This document shows, piece after piece, positions 1 through 6,518 of a stretch of DNA of 9,455 nt. Under the pieces are notes generated by a model. It was not told the origin of the DNA, searched no databases, and saw nothing but the letters and a program-made list of their open reading frames with translations. The stretch's first letter is position 1, and each line of letters begins with the position of its first letter. The translations under genes were made by a program, and so were the position numbers. Where the stretch lies: positions 1 through 9,455 of the forward strand of contig CAMCFL010000079.1 in the NCBI GenBank assembly GCA_945873715.1, read 5' to 3'. This stretch comes from Akkermansia muciniphila (GTDB lineage: Bacteria > Verrucomicrobiota > Verrucomicrobiia > Limisphaerales > UBA9464).

Positions 1-51
1 CAAGAATGATCCGCCAGCGGCCCAGATCATTTCCACCAATGAGGGGATCAC
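1..51 (-). CDS. Possible 5' end of a divergent gene (partial, weak)
   Basis: A minus-strand frame opens with GTG at 51 (alternative ATG at 30) and runs off the left edge. It reads VIPSLVEMIWAAGGSFL. This short, hydrophobic, glycine-containing start resembles the beginning of a membrane protein; MotA/TolQ/ExbB-type proton-channel proteins often start in a similar way. Only 17 residues are visible and there is no convincing ribosome binding site, so this is a guess that needs the upstream sequence. If real, it is divergent to the gene at 228 and the stretch between them would hold both promoters. Confidence 0.18.
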   Translation of the reverse strand, partial: MIPSLVEMIWAAGGSFL

Positions 52-150
52 GCCAAAAGGCCCGAGAAACGCTGGCGAAGCGCAACCTGCAACCCGAATC
101 CTAGTGGCATTGGGCGTCCTCGCCCGCCTTCCTCCTCCCTGCCCCCCGAG

Positions 151-171
151 CGGCCGGGGACGGCCGCGGCC
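151..171. repeat. Overlapping GC-rich palindromes upstream of the first gene
   Basis: Positions 151-156 (CGGCCG), a GGGA loop and 161-166 (CGGCCG) can form a perfect 6-bp stem. The second arm overlaps the 10-bp perfect palindrome GGCCGCGGCC at 162-171. There is no T-tract. It lies 57 bp upstream of the preferred ATG at 228 and could be a leader hairpin, a regulator site, or chance in GC-rich DNA. Confidence 0.25.
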
Positions 172-227
172 CCAGGTCCCTCACTTCCGCCGTGACGCAT
201 CGGCGAGATCCGCGTCGAATCACTCCG

Positions 228-1622
228 ATGTCCCCCACCGTCCCTGCCCCCGGCCCACGACGCCTCTGGCGAAAGCGTTACCTCGTACTGCTCGTGATCG
301 GAGCGCTGGCCCTCTGGCACTGGTTCAACGCCAGCCGGGGCAATCGGGTACTGGATCGCCTTCGGGCTGCCGGGTATCCCACCACTCCGGCCGAACTCGA
401 CCGATGGTATGCCGCGGTTCCCCCAGCAGAGAATCTTTCCGGTCCCGTCCTGCGGGCCGCCGGCGCGTTGAGATTGCCAACCGGCAAGACCAACCACGGC
501 CTGCCCTACCTCGGAGCGACCTCGTCCGAACCGCTCCCTGCGCCACCGGTCGACCCCGCTGTGTTGGCCCGGTGGAAAGCGGTGGTGGATGCCAATGCCG
601 AGGTGTGGACCATCCTCGCGGAAGCCCGGAATCGCACCCGCTCGCGCACTCCGATCAACCTGAACCAGGGGTTCAACACGCTGCTGCCGGCCCTCAGCCA
701 GATCAAGCAACTCGCCCAGGCCTGCGCCATCCGATCGGTCGTTGCCGCGGAGGAAGGAAAATCCGCCGAAGCGATGGAAGCCCTGCAGGACCTCCTGCGC
801 GTCCGGCAATCGATTCTCTCTGAACCCCTGCTCATCTCCGGCCTGGTGGGCTTCGCCGCCGACCAGATCGGCCTGAGGGCCAGCCGGGATTGCATCGCCC
901 GGGTCCGCTTCTCCGATGCCCAACTGGTGGCTTACGCAACCCAGATCCAGGCCATCGCTTCGACCAACGTTCTCGAGCGGGCGCTGGTCGGAGAGTTCGC
1001 CTGCGGTCTGAGCGCGTTTACCGGCTCTCCCTCCCTGCTGGCCGGACCGCTCCTGGCCGGACCGGGCGGTCCTCCCGGGGGATCCAGCGTGGGGGCCAGC
1101 TTCGGCATCGGACTCTATCGCGCCTCCGGACTTGCGGCGGCGGACGAGGCCTTTTACCTGCGCTTCATGGGCGATTTCATCGATTCCACCACTCGACCCT
1201 TCCCGGCGTCACTGGACACCGCGGATCGGCTCCAACAGGAATTGGGGCAGATGCAGTTCCCGTTCCGGCTCCGGCTCTTCAGCCAGATGCTGCTTCCGGC
1301 AATTACCACGTCCGCCACCCGCAACGCCGAGGATCAGGCCCATCTGCGCATGCTCCTGACGACCCTCGCCGTCGAACGTCACCGTCGTCAGCATCAGGAG
1401 CAACCGCCCGCCGATCTCACCACCCTGGTCCCGGCTCTCCTCTCGGAAATCCCCGTGGATCCCTTCGATGGAAAGCCCCTGCGTTACACCGTCCTCGCGA
1501 ACGGTTACCGGATCCATTCCATCGGACCGGACCGAAAGGACAACGACGGCAAGCCGCGCCCCACCGGAAAAAACCGGACCGGTTCGGACGAGTACGACCT
1601 GGTCTTTGAGATCGCCCGTTGA
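228..1622 (+). CDS. Membrane-anchored protein of unknown function with pseudopilin-like C-terminal tail
   Basis: I do not recognise a named family. I chose the ATG at 228 (464 residues) because the upstream in-frame GTG at 192 adds only a basic dozen residues; neither has a clear Shine-Dalgarno. The N-terminus is short and basic (RRLWRKRY), then one hydrophobic segment at about residues 18-33 (YLVLLVIGALALWHWF), so the protein is probably anchored in the inner membrane with its bulk outside the cytoplasm. The middle is mostly predicted helical, with a Gly/Pro-rich stretch around residues 275-290. The last 55 residues contain DPFDGKPLRY at about 411-420, followed by GYRIHSIGPD and a KDNDGK run. 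This DPF..G.PL.Y...GY...S.GPD pattern recurs at the ends of many planctomycete and verrucomicrobial envelope proteins and resembles the C-terminal part of GspG-like pseudopilins. It faces the neighbouring operon convergently, so it is not part of it. Confidence 0.8.
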   Translation: MSPTVPAPGPRRLWRKRYLVLLVIGALALWHWFNASRGNRVLDRLRAAGYPTTPAELDRWYAAVPPAENLSGPVLRAAGALRLPTGKTNHGLPYLGATSSEPLPAPPVDPAVLARWKAVVDANAEVWTILAEARNRTRSRTPINLNQGFNTLLPALSQIKQLAQACAIRSVVAAEEGKSAEAMEALQDLLRVRQSILSEPLLISGLVGFAADQIGLRASRDCIARVRFSDAQLVAYATQIQAIASTNVLERALVGEFACGLSAFTGSPSLLAGPLLAGPGGPPGGSSVGASFGIGLYRASGLAAADEAFYLRFMGDFIDSTTRPFPASLDTADRLQQELGQMQFPFRLRLFSQMLLPAITTSATRNAEDQAHLRMLLTTLAVERHRRQHQEQPPADLTTLVPALLSEIPVDPFDGKPLRYTVLANGYRIHSIGPDRKDNDGKPRPTGKNRTGSDEYDLVFEIAR

Positions 1623-1633
1623 GCCCTTTGCCA

Positions 1634-1658
1634 CCCGGCCCAACTGCACTCGGCCGGG
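1634..1658 (+). terminator. GC-rich hairpin, candidate terminator of the first gene
   Basis: CCCGGCC (1634-1640) pairs perfectly with GGCCGGG (1652-1658) around an 11-nt loop, beginning 11 nt after the TGA at 1620-1622. The stem is strong but no T-run follows, so it is not a classical intrinsic terminator. Its position between convergent genes supports a transcription-ending or mRNA-end-protecting role. Confidence 0.4.
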
Positions 1659-1706
1659 GGAATGGACGGCCCGCCCGTTCCAGTGAATGGGAGCCGGCCC
1701 AACTCA

Positions 1707-1727
1707 GGCCCGCTGTACCGGCGGGCC
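1707..1727 (-). terminator. GC-rich hairpin, candidate terminator of the minus-strand operon
   Basis: GGCCCGC (1707-1713) pairs perfectly with GCGGGCC (1721-1727) around the 7-nt loop TGTACCG. It lies 16 nt beyond the end of the cyclase-like gene in that gene's direction. No T-tract is present on either strand. With the hairpin at 1634-1658 it fills much of the 121-bp convergent gap, suggesting each gene has its own 3' structure. Confidence 0.4.
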
Positions 1728-1743
1728 GCCGACACCCCCGCTC

Positions 1744-2778
1744 CTATCGGGAGGTCCGGCTCAGTGCCTCCAGGCAGTAGCCGGTGGTGATCTCCTCAGA
1801 TCCCCAGCCGAACTCTTCGTTTGGGCCTCCGTCGTGATAGACCCGCTCAGCGGGCCAACTTCCGTTGGTCGCTTGCTGTTCAAGGAGGTATTGCACGCCT
1901 CGCCCGACCTCCGGCGATGACGCTCCGAGCATCTGCAGGCTCGCGACCGCCAGCGCGTTGTCGCACACCCCCTCCCCAAATCGGCCCTCGGGGGATTCGG
2001 CTCCGCGCAGCCGATCCACCAGTTCCACCGACTCTCCCGCCAACCCGCGGACTCCTGCCGCCACGCACCGCGCCACCGCGTAGTACACGGCAAACCGACT
2101 GCGATACCAGCGGTCGCAGCTCGCCTCTTCCCGCCGGCGAAGGATGGTTTTCAGATAGTCCACGGCCCCCCTCGTGGCCGGTCCCTCCCCCAGATACAGG
2201 AGCACGTTGGCATTCACGACTCCGTCCACGTCCGGCACCCGCGCATGTCCGCTGCGGAAAAACTCCTTCACCCGACCCCGATGCCGGACGACCCGAGCCA
2301 AGGCGGGCCACGCACGTGGCCACCGGAGGTGGCGGGACCGCGGGACGATCCAGGTGTAGAACCTGCCTTCGGAATCCCGGTTCCCGAGAATGGCGGGAAC
2401 ATTGTCGGGAAAGGCGATGCCTCCCGCTCGAAGCACTTCGGAGATGCACGCCGTGTCGTCGACATCCGGCGGAATGTTCAGGTGACCGGCGTGACCCCGA
2501 GACCAGAACCGCCAGAGCCCCCCCGCTCCCATCTGGCTGAACAGAAATCTCTCCACTCCCCGCACCACCTCCTGCGCCCCTTGCGCCGGGACCCAGCGCA
2601 AGGAGTGTCCCACCTGAGCCGCAGCGAAGACCGAGCTGTCAAACTGGCAGGAGGTCCGGAAGGTGGGATCCGTCGAGACCCAGCAGCGGAGCTCCCCATG
2701 GGCGAGTTGGCTGCGTCGCAGGAAGTCCACCCCGAGAGCGATGGCGCGATCGACCCGTTGTCTCTGGGCCGTGTTCAT
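1744..2778 (-). CDS. Single-domain class II terpene cyclase-like protein (DxDDTA motif, squalene-hopene cyclase fold)
   Basis: The protein has 344 residues and is predicted to be an alpha/alpha toroid of the squalene cyclase/prenyltransferase superfamily. Helix-pair repeats are visible near residues 12-33, 70-92, 205-240, 250-285 and 290-310. QxxxGxW (QATNGSW, 302-308) is a textbook QW motif. Residues 103-110 read PPDVDDTA, matching the DxDDTA motif whose middle aspartate is the general acid that protonates the substrate in squalene-hopene cyclases. A second Asp/Asn motif, PDVDGVVNAN, lies at 181-191. Squalene-hopene cyclases are about 630-720 residues with two toroids; this protein matches only the half that carries the acid, and there is no signal peptide or obvious membrane helix. 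Its ATG overlaps the P450 stop (ATGA), with GGAGG four bases upstream, so it is the last gene of the operon. The substrate is unknown; it may cyclise an isoprenoid made or attached by the UbiA enzyme. A non-catalytic toroid role cannot be excluded. Confidence 0.82.
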   Translation of the reverse strand: MNTAQRQRVDRAIALGVDFLRRSQLAHGELRCWVSTDPTFRTSCQFDSSVFAAAQVGHSLRWVPAQGAQEVVRGVERFLFSQMGAGGLWRFWSRGHAGHLNIPPDVDDTACISEVLRAGGIAFPDNVPAILGNRDSEGRFYTWIVPRSRHLRWPRAWPALARVVRHRGRVKEFFRSGHARVPDVDGVVNANVLLYLGEGPATRGAVDYLKTILRRREEASCDRWYRSRFAVYYAVARCVAAGVRGLAGESVELVDRLRGAESPEGRFGEGVCDNALAVASLQMLGASSPEVGRGVQYLLEQQATNGSWPAERVYHDGGPNEEFGWGSEEITTGYCLEALSRTSR

Positions 2779-4127
2779 CCCACCTCCAGTGGAACTCGGC
2801 GCAAGGCACGAAAGAGCTCACTCGACTCGTAGGTCAGGGCGTTGGGATCCTCCATCCACTTCAACCGGGGGAACGCCGTCAGGACCCCTTCGAGCGCTAC
2901 CGACGCCAGGGTTCGGGCGATGGCCGCCCCCAGGCAGAAATGCCCACCCACCCCGAATGCCAGGTGGGCGTGGGGTGGACGCTCGAGTCGAAGGACATCG
3001 GGATCGGGAAACCGCGCCGGATCCCGGTTCGCCGAGGCGAGATGAAACTTGACCAGCGCTCCCGCTGGAATCGGTACACCGTCGAGTTTGATCGCCGCCA
3101 CCGCCTTCCGTGGCACCCATTGGGTCGGAGACTCAAGACGGAGGACCTCGGACAGGAAGGACGGCATCCGGGACGGGTTGCTGCGCACGGCAGCCATCGC
3201 TTCCGGATTGCGGAAGCCCAGCACCAAGGCGGACGGAATCAGCATGCTGAGGGTCGCGGTTCCAGCGAACCAGAGATGACGAACCAGATGAAGGATGGCC
3301 AACCGCGGCAGGCGCTCCGCCTCCGGCGCATGGATCCACTGGCTGCACAATCCGGGACGCGGTTGCTTCTCGATGTCGTCCAGCACGGCAGAGAGAACCT
3401 TGCCAACCGCTTCCAGAACCGCCGTCATCTCCGTCCGGTTCGGGGAAAGCGCGCGCACGACCGAGGCGGTTTCCGCCTCCGTCAACCCCAGCAAGTGCGC
3501 CGTGAAGGCTCGGGGCAACGGCACGGACAGGTCCCGAACGACTTCGAACCTTCCCGAAGCCCGCGTCCGGCTCAGGAATCCTTCCATCCAGGCTCGGGCG
3601 AAGGCCTCGATGGCGGCAGGTTCAAACGAGGAGAAGACCGGTGAGACCGCCTGGCGAAACAGCACGTGTTGGGACGGAGACGAGCCCGCCAGAAACGGGT
3701 CAAAGGCCGCCGAGTATTCATCGCTGAACGCCTCAGGTCGGCGCAGGGCCGCCGTGACCAGATCATGCCTCATCACCAGCCAACAACTTCCCACCGGATC
3801 AAAACAGACCGGCGCGTGCTCCCGTAGGGCCGCGTAGGCCGGGTAAGGGTTCGCGTACGAGCTCGCGCCCTGAAGTGAGTAAGGAATCAGTCCCGGGACG
3901 GGATCGCCCCCCCGCGGTTTCCGACGGAAGCATTGCTGCAACAGGCGACGGCTGCCGGCCTCTCCCAATCGGGAAGCGTTCGCAGGACTGTCCCAGACGG
4001 GAACCCGTCGGTGCACGGCGTTGGTCCAACCCAGCGCCGTGTCGCGAAACCACGACGACCGGCGCATCAACGCTGATACCGTGCCCCGGACCGGATGAAA
4101 CAAGTTCGTCATAGCCAACTCCATCAT
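2775..4127 (-). CDS. Cytochrome P450 monooxygenase
   Basis: The protein has 450 residues from the ATG at 4127. Bacterial P450 landmarks appear in order: NPYPAYAALREHAP near 93-106, ExxR as EVLR (327-330), and the heme loop FGVGGHFCLG with thiolate Cys398. It would insert one oxygen atom into a substrate using two electrons from a redox partner; no ferredoxin or reductase gene is in the window. Two oddities stand out. The I-helix reads AGTAT (288-292), so alanine replaces the usual Asp/Glu of (A/G)Gx(D/E)T while the threonine remains. The fold is also preceded by about 80 residues, roughly 60 more than usual, basic and Trp-containing but without a clear membrane helix. The start at 4127 forms an ATGA overlap with the UbiA stop and has GGGGA seven bases upstream. 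ATG at 4112, with GGAG six bases upstream, is a real alternative. The open frame continues to 4436, but that part lies inside UbiA. Context suggests oxidation of a terpenoid product. Confidence 0.92.
   Translation of the reverse strand: MMELAMTNLFHPVRGTVSALMRRSSWFRDTALGWTNAVHRRVPVWDSPANASRLGEAGSRRLLQQCFRRKPRGGDPVPGLIPYSLQGASSYANPYPAYAALREHAPVCFDPVGSCWLVMRHDLVTAALRRPEAFSDEYSAAFDPFLAGSSPSQHVLFRQAVSPVFSSFEPAAIEAFARAWMEGFLSRTRASGRFEVVRDLSVPLPRAFTAHLLGLTEAETASVVRALSPNRTEMTAVLEAVGKVLSAVLDDIEKQPRPGLCSQWIHAPEAERLPRLAILHLVRHLWFAGTATLSMLIPSALVLGFRNPEAMAAVRSNPSRMPSFLSEVLRLESPTQWVPRKAVAAIKLDGVPIPAGALVKFHLASANRDPARFPDPDVLRLERPPHAHLAFGVGGHFCLGAAIARTLASVALEGVLTAFPRLKWMEDPNALTYESSELFRALRRVPLEVG
2781..2787 (-). 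promoter_or_regulatory. Shine-Dalgarno of the cyclase-like gene, inside the P450 3' end
   Basis: On the minus strand this reads GGAGGTG, with GGAGG four bases before the ATG at 2778. It is the best Shine-Dalgarno in the window and lies inside the last codons of the P450. It fixes the cyclase start at the ATGA overlap and suggests efficient coupled or independent initiation. Confidence 0.6.
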
Positions 4128-5212
4128 GCCCGATTCCCCGCCAACGACCGTCGGTGAATGGCTCCGAGGATCCGGCAACTCCAACCCCAGACCTCGTCCC
4201 AGCGACGGCGTGCACAGCGGGGAAAAAGCAGCACATGCATCGGAATCAGCAGAAGGGCCAGAGGATCGCGGCCCGCCAGGGCGAGGATGAAGGTCAGCGG
4301 GAACAGCACCTGATGGTATTCGTACAACAGCGCCGAACCGCGGGCTTCCGGATGGACCACAAACGGTCGCAATCCGTCGAGGCGATACCGGAGCCACACG
4401 AATCCACCTTCCATCAGCAAAAGCGGCCAGGCCCATCGAGCCCCGGTCTGGTGGAGCAGGAATCCGAGGGCAGTCAGTTCAAGTGGAAGGGTCCCCAATG
4501 CGACCAGCTTCCGAATCCGGCTCGGTCCCCATCGTACCGCCAGCGTCCGACCCCCGACGATCCGGTCCTCCTCCAGGTCGGTCATCTGGTGCAGCAGGAT
4601 GCTGCGCAACCCCAGCGCCAGCGACCACAGGGCCAACGGCAACCAGAAGGCGGGCCACGGTTGCCCGACGGTGTCAGCCACCCAGAACGTAGCCCACAAG
4701 GCAGGCAGACACTGTCCTCCGGAAGCGTCGGCCAGCACGCCGGCAATCCCCCGGTACTTCAGCCGGAACGGCCGCACCGAGTACAAAGTGAAAGCCAACC
4801 AGTTGCCCAGGTAAAGCCACAGCGCGGTGGGGTGCGTCCGCAGAAGCCAGATCGAGACGCATCCAAGCGCCAGACAGAGTCCCAGTGCCATCCCCTTCAC
4901 TCCTCGGGAACGCCCGGCAAGTCGGTTGGCCTTGCCCGCCCGCAGGTCATCCGTTTCATCCGTCAGATCATTGATCACGCTCACATACGTTGCAGCGGCG
5001 ACGAGCGCAAACATCACTCCCGCGATCAGGGGGACGAGATCCACCAAGGACATCGAGTGCCGGTAGGCCGTGGCATAGACCACCGCCAACACGCACGGAA
5101 CCTTGTGTTCCCACCAATCGCTGGCGCGGGAGACCCGGGTCACCTGCACCCAGAGTCTCGGCGCCGGCGCCGACAACACCGGTCCTTCGTTGGTTGCCGG
5201 ACGAGATTTCAT
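4124..5212 (-). CDS. UbiA-family intramembrane prenyltransferase
   Basis: The protein has 362 residues with about eight or nine hydrophobic segments (for example 38-52, 58-79, 107-124, 128-146, 188-206, 235-253, 303-330), as expected for UbiA enzymes in the inner membrane. Both Mg-diphosphate-binding motifs are present: NDLTDETDD at 81-89 (NDxxDxxxD), followed by KANRLAGR, and DLEED at 212-216 (DxxxD). The family transfers isoprenyl groups from diphosphates to aromatic rings, sugars phosphates or glycerol phosphates; some members instead cyclise terpenes. The sequence does not reveal the acceptor. I chose the ATG at 5212 because it lies 7 bp after the glycosyltransferase stop and the first membrane helix starts soon after; no Shine-Dalgarno is visible, so initiation may depend on coupling. 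The frame is open back to 5515, but that part is shadow inside the glycosyltransferase. Its stop overlaps the P450 start (ATGA). Decaprenyl-phosphate phosphoribosyl-type or quinone-type activities are alternatives to a specialised terpenoid role. Confidence 0.9.
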   Translation of the reverse strand: MKSRPATNEGPVLSAPAPRLWVQVTRVSRASDWWEHKVPCVLAVVYATAYRHSMSLVDLVPLIAGVMFALVAAATYVSVINDLTDETDDLRAGKANRLAGRSRGVKGMALGLCLALGCVSIWLLRTHPTALWLYLGNWLAFTLYSVRPFRLKYRGIAGVLADASGGQCLPALWATFWVADTVGQPWPAFWLPLALWSLALGLRSILLHQMTDLEEDRIVGGRTLAVRWGPSRIRKLVALGTLPLELTALGFLLHQTGARWAWPLLLMEGGFVWLRYRLDGLRPFVVHPEARGSALLYEYHQVLFPLTFILALAGRDPLALLLIPMHVLLFPRCARRRWDEVWGWSCRILGAIHRRSLAGNRA

Positions 5213-5219
5213 CGCGGAT

Positions 5220-6518
5220 TCAGGAGGATGCCTGTGAAGGATCTGCGGAGACCGGGCGCAAGCTGCCGGCACCCGAGTGGACCCGGGCCCGTTGCGCGGC
5301 CACCACATTCTCCAACCGGGCGGCGAACTCTCCACAGGGGTCACCGGGGACGGAGCGCCGGATGGCCTTCGAAGCCAGCAATCCGATCTGTTTCCACTCC
5401 GCTCGACGCATCCACGCGCGTTCCATGGCGTCGTCCAGTGAGTCTTCCGTAGGGGCCTTCGAGAGGAATCCCGTGACGTCGTCCGTGAAGACTTCGCCGG
5501 AGCCCCCGGCGTCACCGACGATCCCGAACCGCCCGCACATCATCGCCTCCACCAGTGCCAGCGGGAGTCCCTCCGCCCTCGAAGGCAGCACCAACCCTTG
5601 GTGCTCACGCCAGACCTGCTTGATATCGGTGGCAAAACCACAAAACCGAACCCGCTCCAACCGGAGGAATCTCGCCATCTCCTCCAACCCCTTCCGATAA
5701 ACGCCGGAGCCAAAGAAGTTCACGTCCAGATCCCTTGCCCGCCATTTGGGTCGGGAGAGGACCCGCAACAGCAGATCCTGCCCTTTCTCGGACGGATACA
5801 GCCGGGCGACACAGGCGAGCCGCCAGGGGGAGCCATCGGATGCCGGCCAATCAAGAGGGGCTTCGGCGCTGACCATGAAGGGATTGAAAACGACCTCCGC
5901 CTGCGGCAGCGACATCCCCAACTGCTCTTCCGTCAGCAAGCGATTGTGATGCGAAACGAAGTAGACCCGCTCGGCATGCTGGAACGCCGCCTGAACGCGC
6001 TGACGCGAAGGATCCCAAGGCCAGTAGAGGTCGGAGGATTTCTGACAGATCAAGACGTACGGCTTGCCCGCCGCACGGCAATCACCCGGGAAGTCGTACT
6101 CCTGGATTCCATCAAACATGCAGCCCTGACTGATCACCACCAACTCGCTGTCAGACAACAATCGCCGGAGGTTTCTGGCGAAAAACCAGTCCGAGGCAAA
6201 CCGCTTGATCCTTCGGTTCCAGGGCAGGCAGAACTGGGCTGCATGGGCTGCCAGATTCTGCCAACCCAAGGGCTGCACATTCCGCAAGCGGACCCCGCGC
6301 TCTTCCAAATGCGCCCACTTGGGGTGTCGGACGCATCCGCGCAGTTGGTCTTTGCGCGTCGCCGTCACCTCGGCACCGCTGCCACACAACTTCACCGCCG
6401 CACCCGCCCACAACTCCTCGCTGCCCCCCCAGGAGTCCGCGTTGGCAGCAACAAACAGGATCCGTCCATCCCTCACCGACTCCCGCTCCATGGCTCCGCC
6501 GCCGGGATCCCTGCTCAT
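5220..6518 (-). CDS. GT4-family glycosyltransferase (GT-B fold)
   Basis: The protein has up to 432 residues. The N-terminal Rossmann domain begins GRILFVAANADSWGGSEELW (about 18-37), with the GGSE loop typical of GT4 enzymes. The donor-binding domain starts near 232 with RLACVARLYPSEKGQDLLL and contains EGLPLALVE (316-324), the EX7E signature that contacts the nucleotide-sugar donor, followed by GGSGEVF and TGFL. It should be a retaining, cytosolic or membrane-peripheral enzyme moving a sugar from an NDP- or GDP-sugar to an acceptor. The acceptor is not readable from sequence; context suggests a prenylated or terpenoid lipid, but GT4 enzymes also build polysaccharides. It is the first gene of the four-gene block and is followed after 7 bp by UbiA. 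The start is uncertain: ATG at 6518 has no Shine-Dalgarno, while ATG at 6491 has GGAG only two bases away. The last ~30 residues look disordered. Confidence 0.9.
   Translation of the reverse strand: MSRDPGGGAMERESVRDGRILFVAANADSWGGSEELWAGAAVKLCGSGAEVTATRKDQLRGCVRHPKWAHLEERGVRLRNVQPLGWQNLAAHAAQFCLPWNRRIKRFASDWFFARNLRRLLSDSELVVISQGCMFDGIQEYDFPGDCRAAGKPYVLICQKSSDLYWPWDPSRQRVQAAFQHAERVYFVSHHNRLLTEEQLGMSLPQAEVVFNPFMVSAEAPLDWPASDGSPWRLACVARLYPSEKGQDLLLRVLSRPKWRARDLDVNFFGSGVYRKGLEEMARFLRLERVRFCGFATDIKQVWREHQGLVLPSRAEGLPLALVEAMMCGRFGIVGDAGGSGEVFTDDVTGFLSKAPTEDSLDDAMERAWMRRAEWKQIGLLASKAIRRSVPGDPCGEFAARLENVVAAQRARVHSGAGSLRPVSADPSQASS

Noticed and set aside
1..104. Plus-strand frame from the left edge ending at TAG 102-104, as the tail of an upstream gene
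   Set aside because: The 33 residues are Arg/Lys/Pro-rich without a recognisable motif, and a competing minus-strand start covers the same bases. It cannot be supported.
48..923. Long open minus-strand frame opposite the first gene
   Set aside because: It is rich in Gly, Arg and Pro without domain pattern, and lies antisense to a better frame that has a membrane anchor and a recognisable tail. It is a GC-rich shadow.
1744..2778. The DxDD protein as a full squalene-hopene cyclase (hopanoid gene shc)
   Set aside because: At 344 residues it is about half the family length and has only one acid-bearing toroid. No HpnC/D/E-type squalene genes are nearby, so I did not assign shc.
4128..4436. Upstream extension of the P450 frame by 103 codons
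   Set aside because: It lies wholly inside the UbiA coding region and its translation lacks any P450 or targeting pattern. The ATGA overlap at 4127 is a better start.
4154..5452. 432-residue open plus-strand frame opposite UbiA
   Set aside because: Its composition is Gln/Arg/Pro/His-rich with no hydrophobic core, while the opposite strand encodes a clear UbiA protein with both Asp motifs.
5213..5515. Upstream extension of the UbiA frame by 101 codons
   Set aside because: It overlaps the glycosyltransferase C-terminal domain and is Arg/Ser/Pro-rich. The ATG at 5212, 7 bp after the previous stop, fits the operon.
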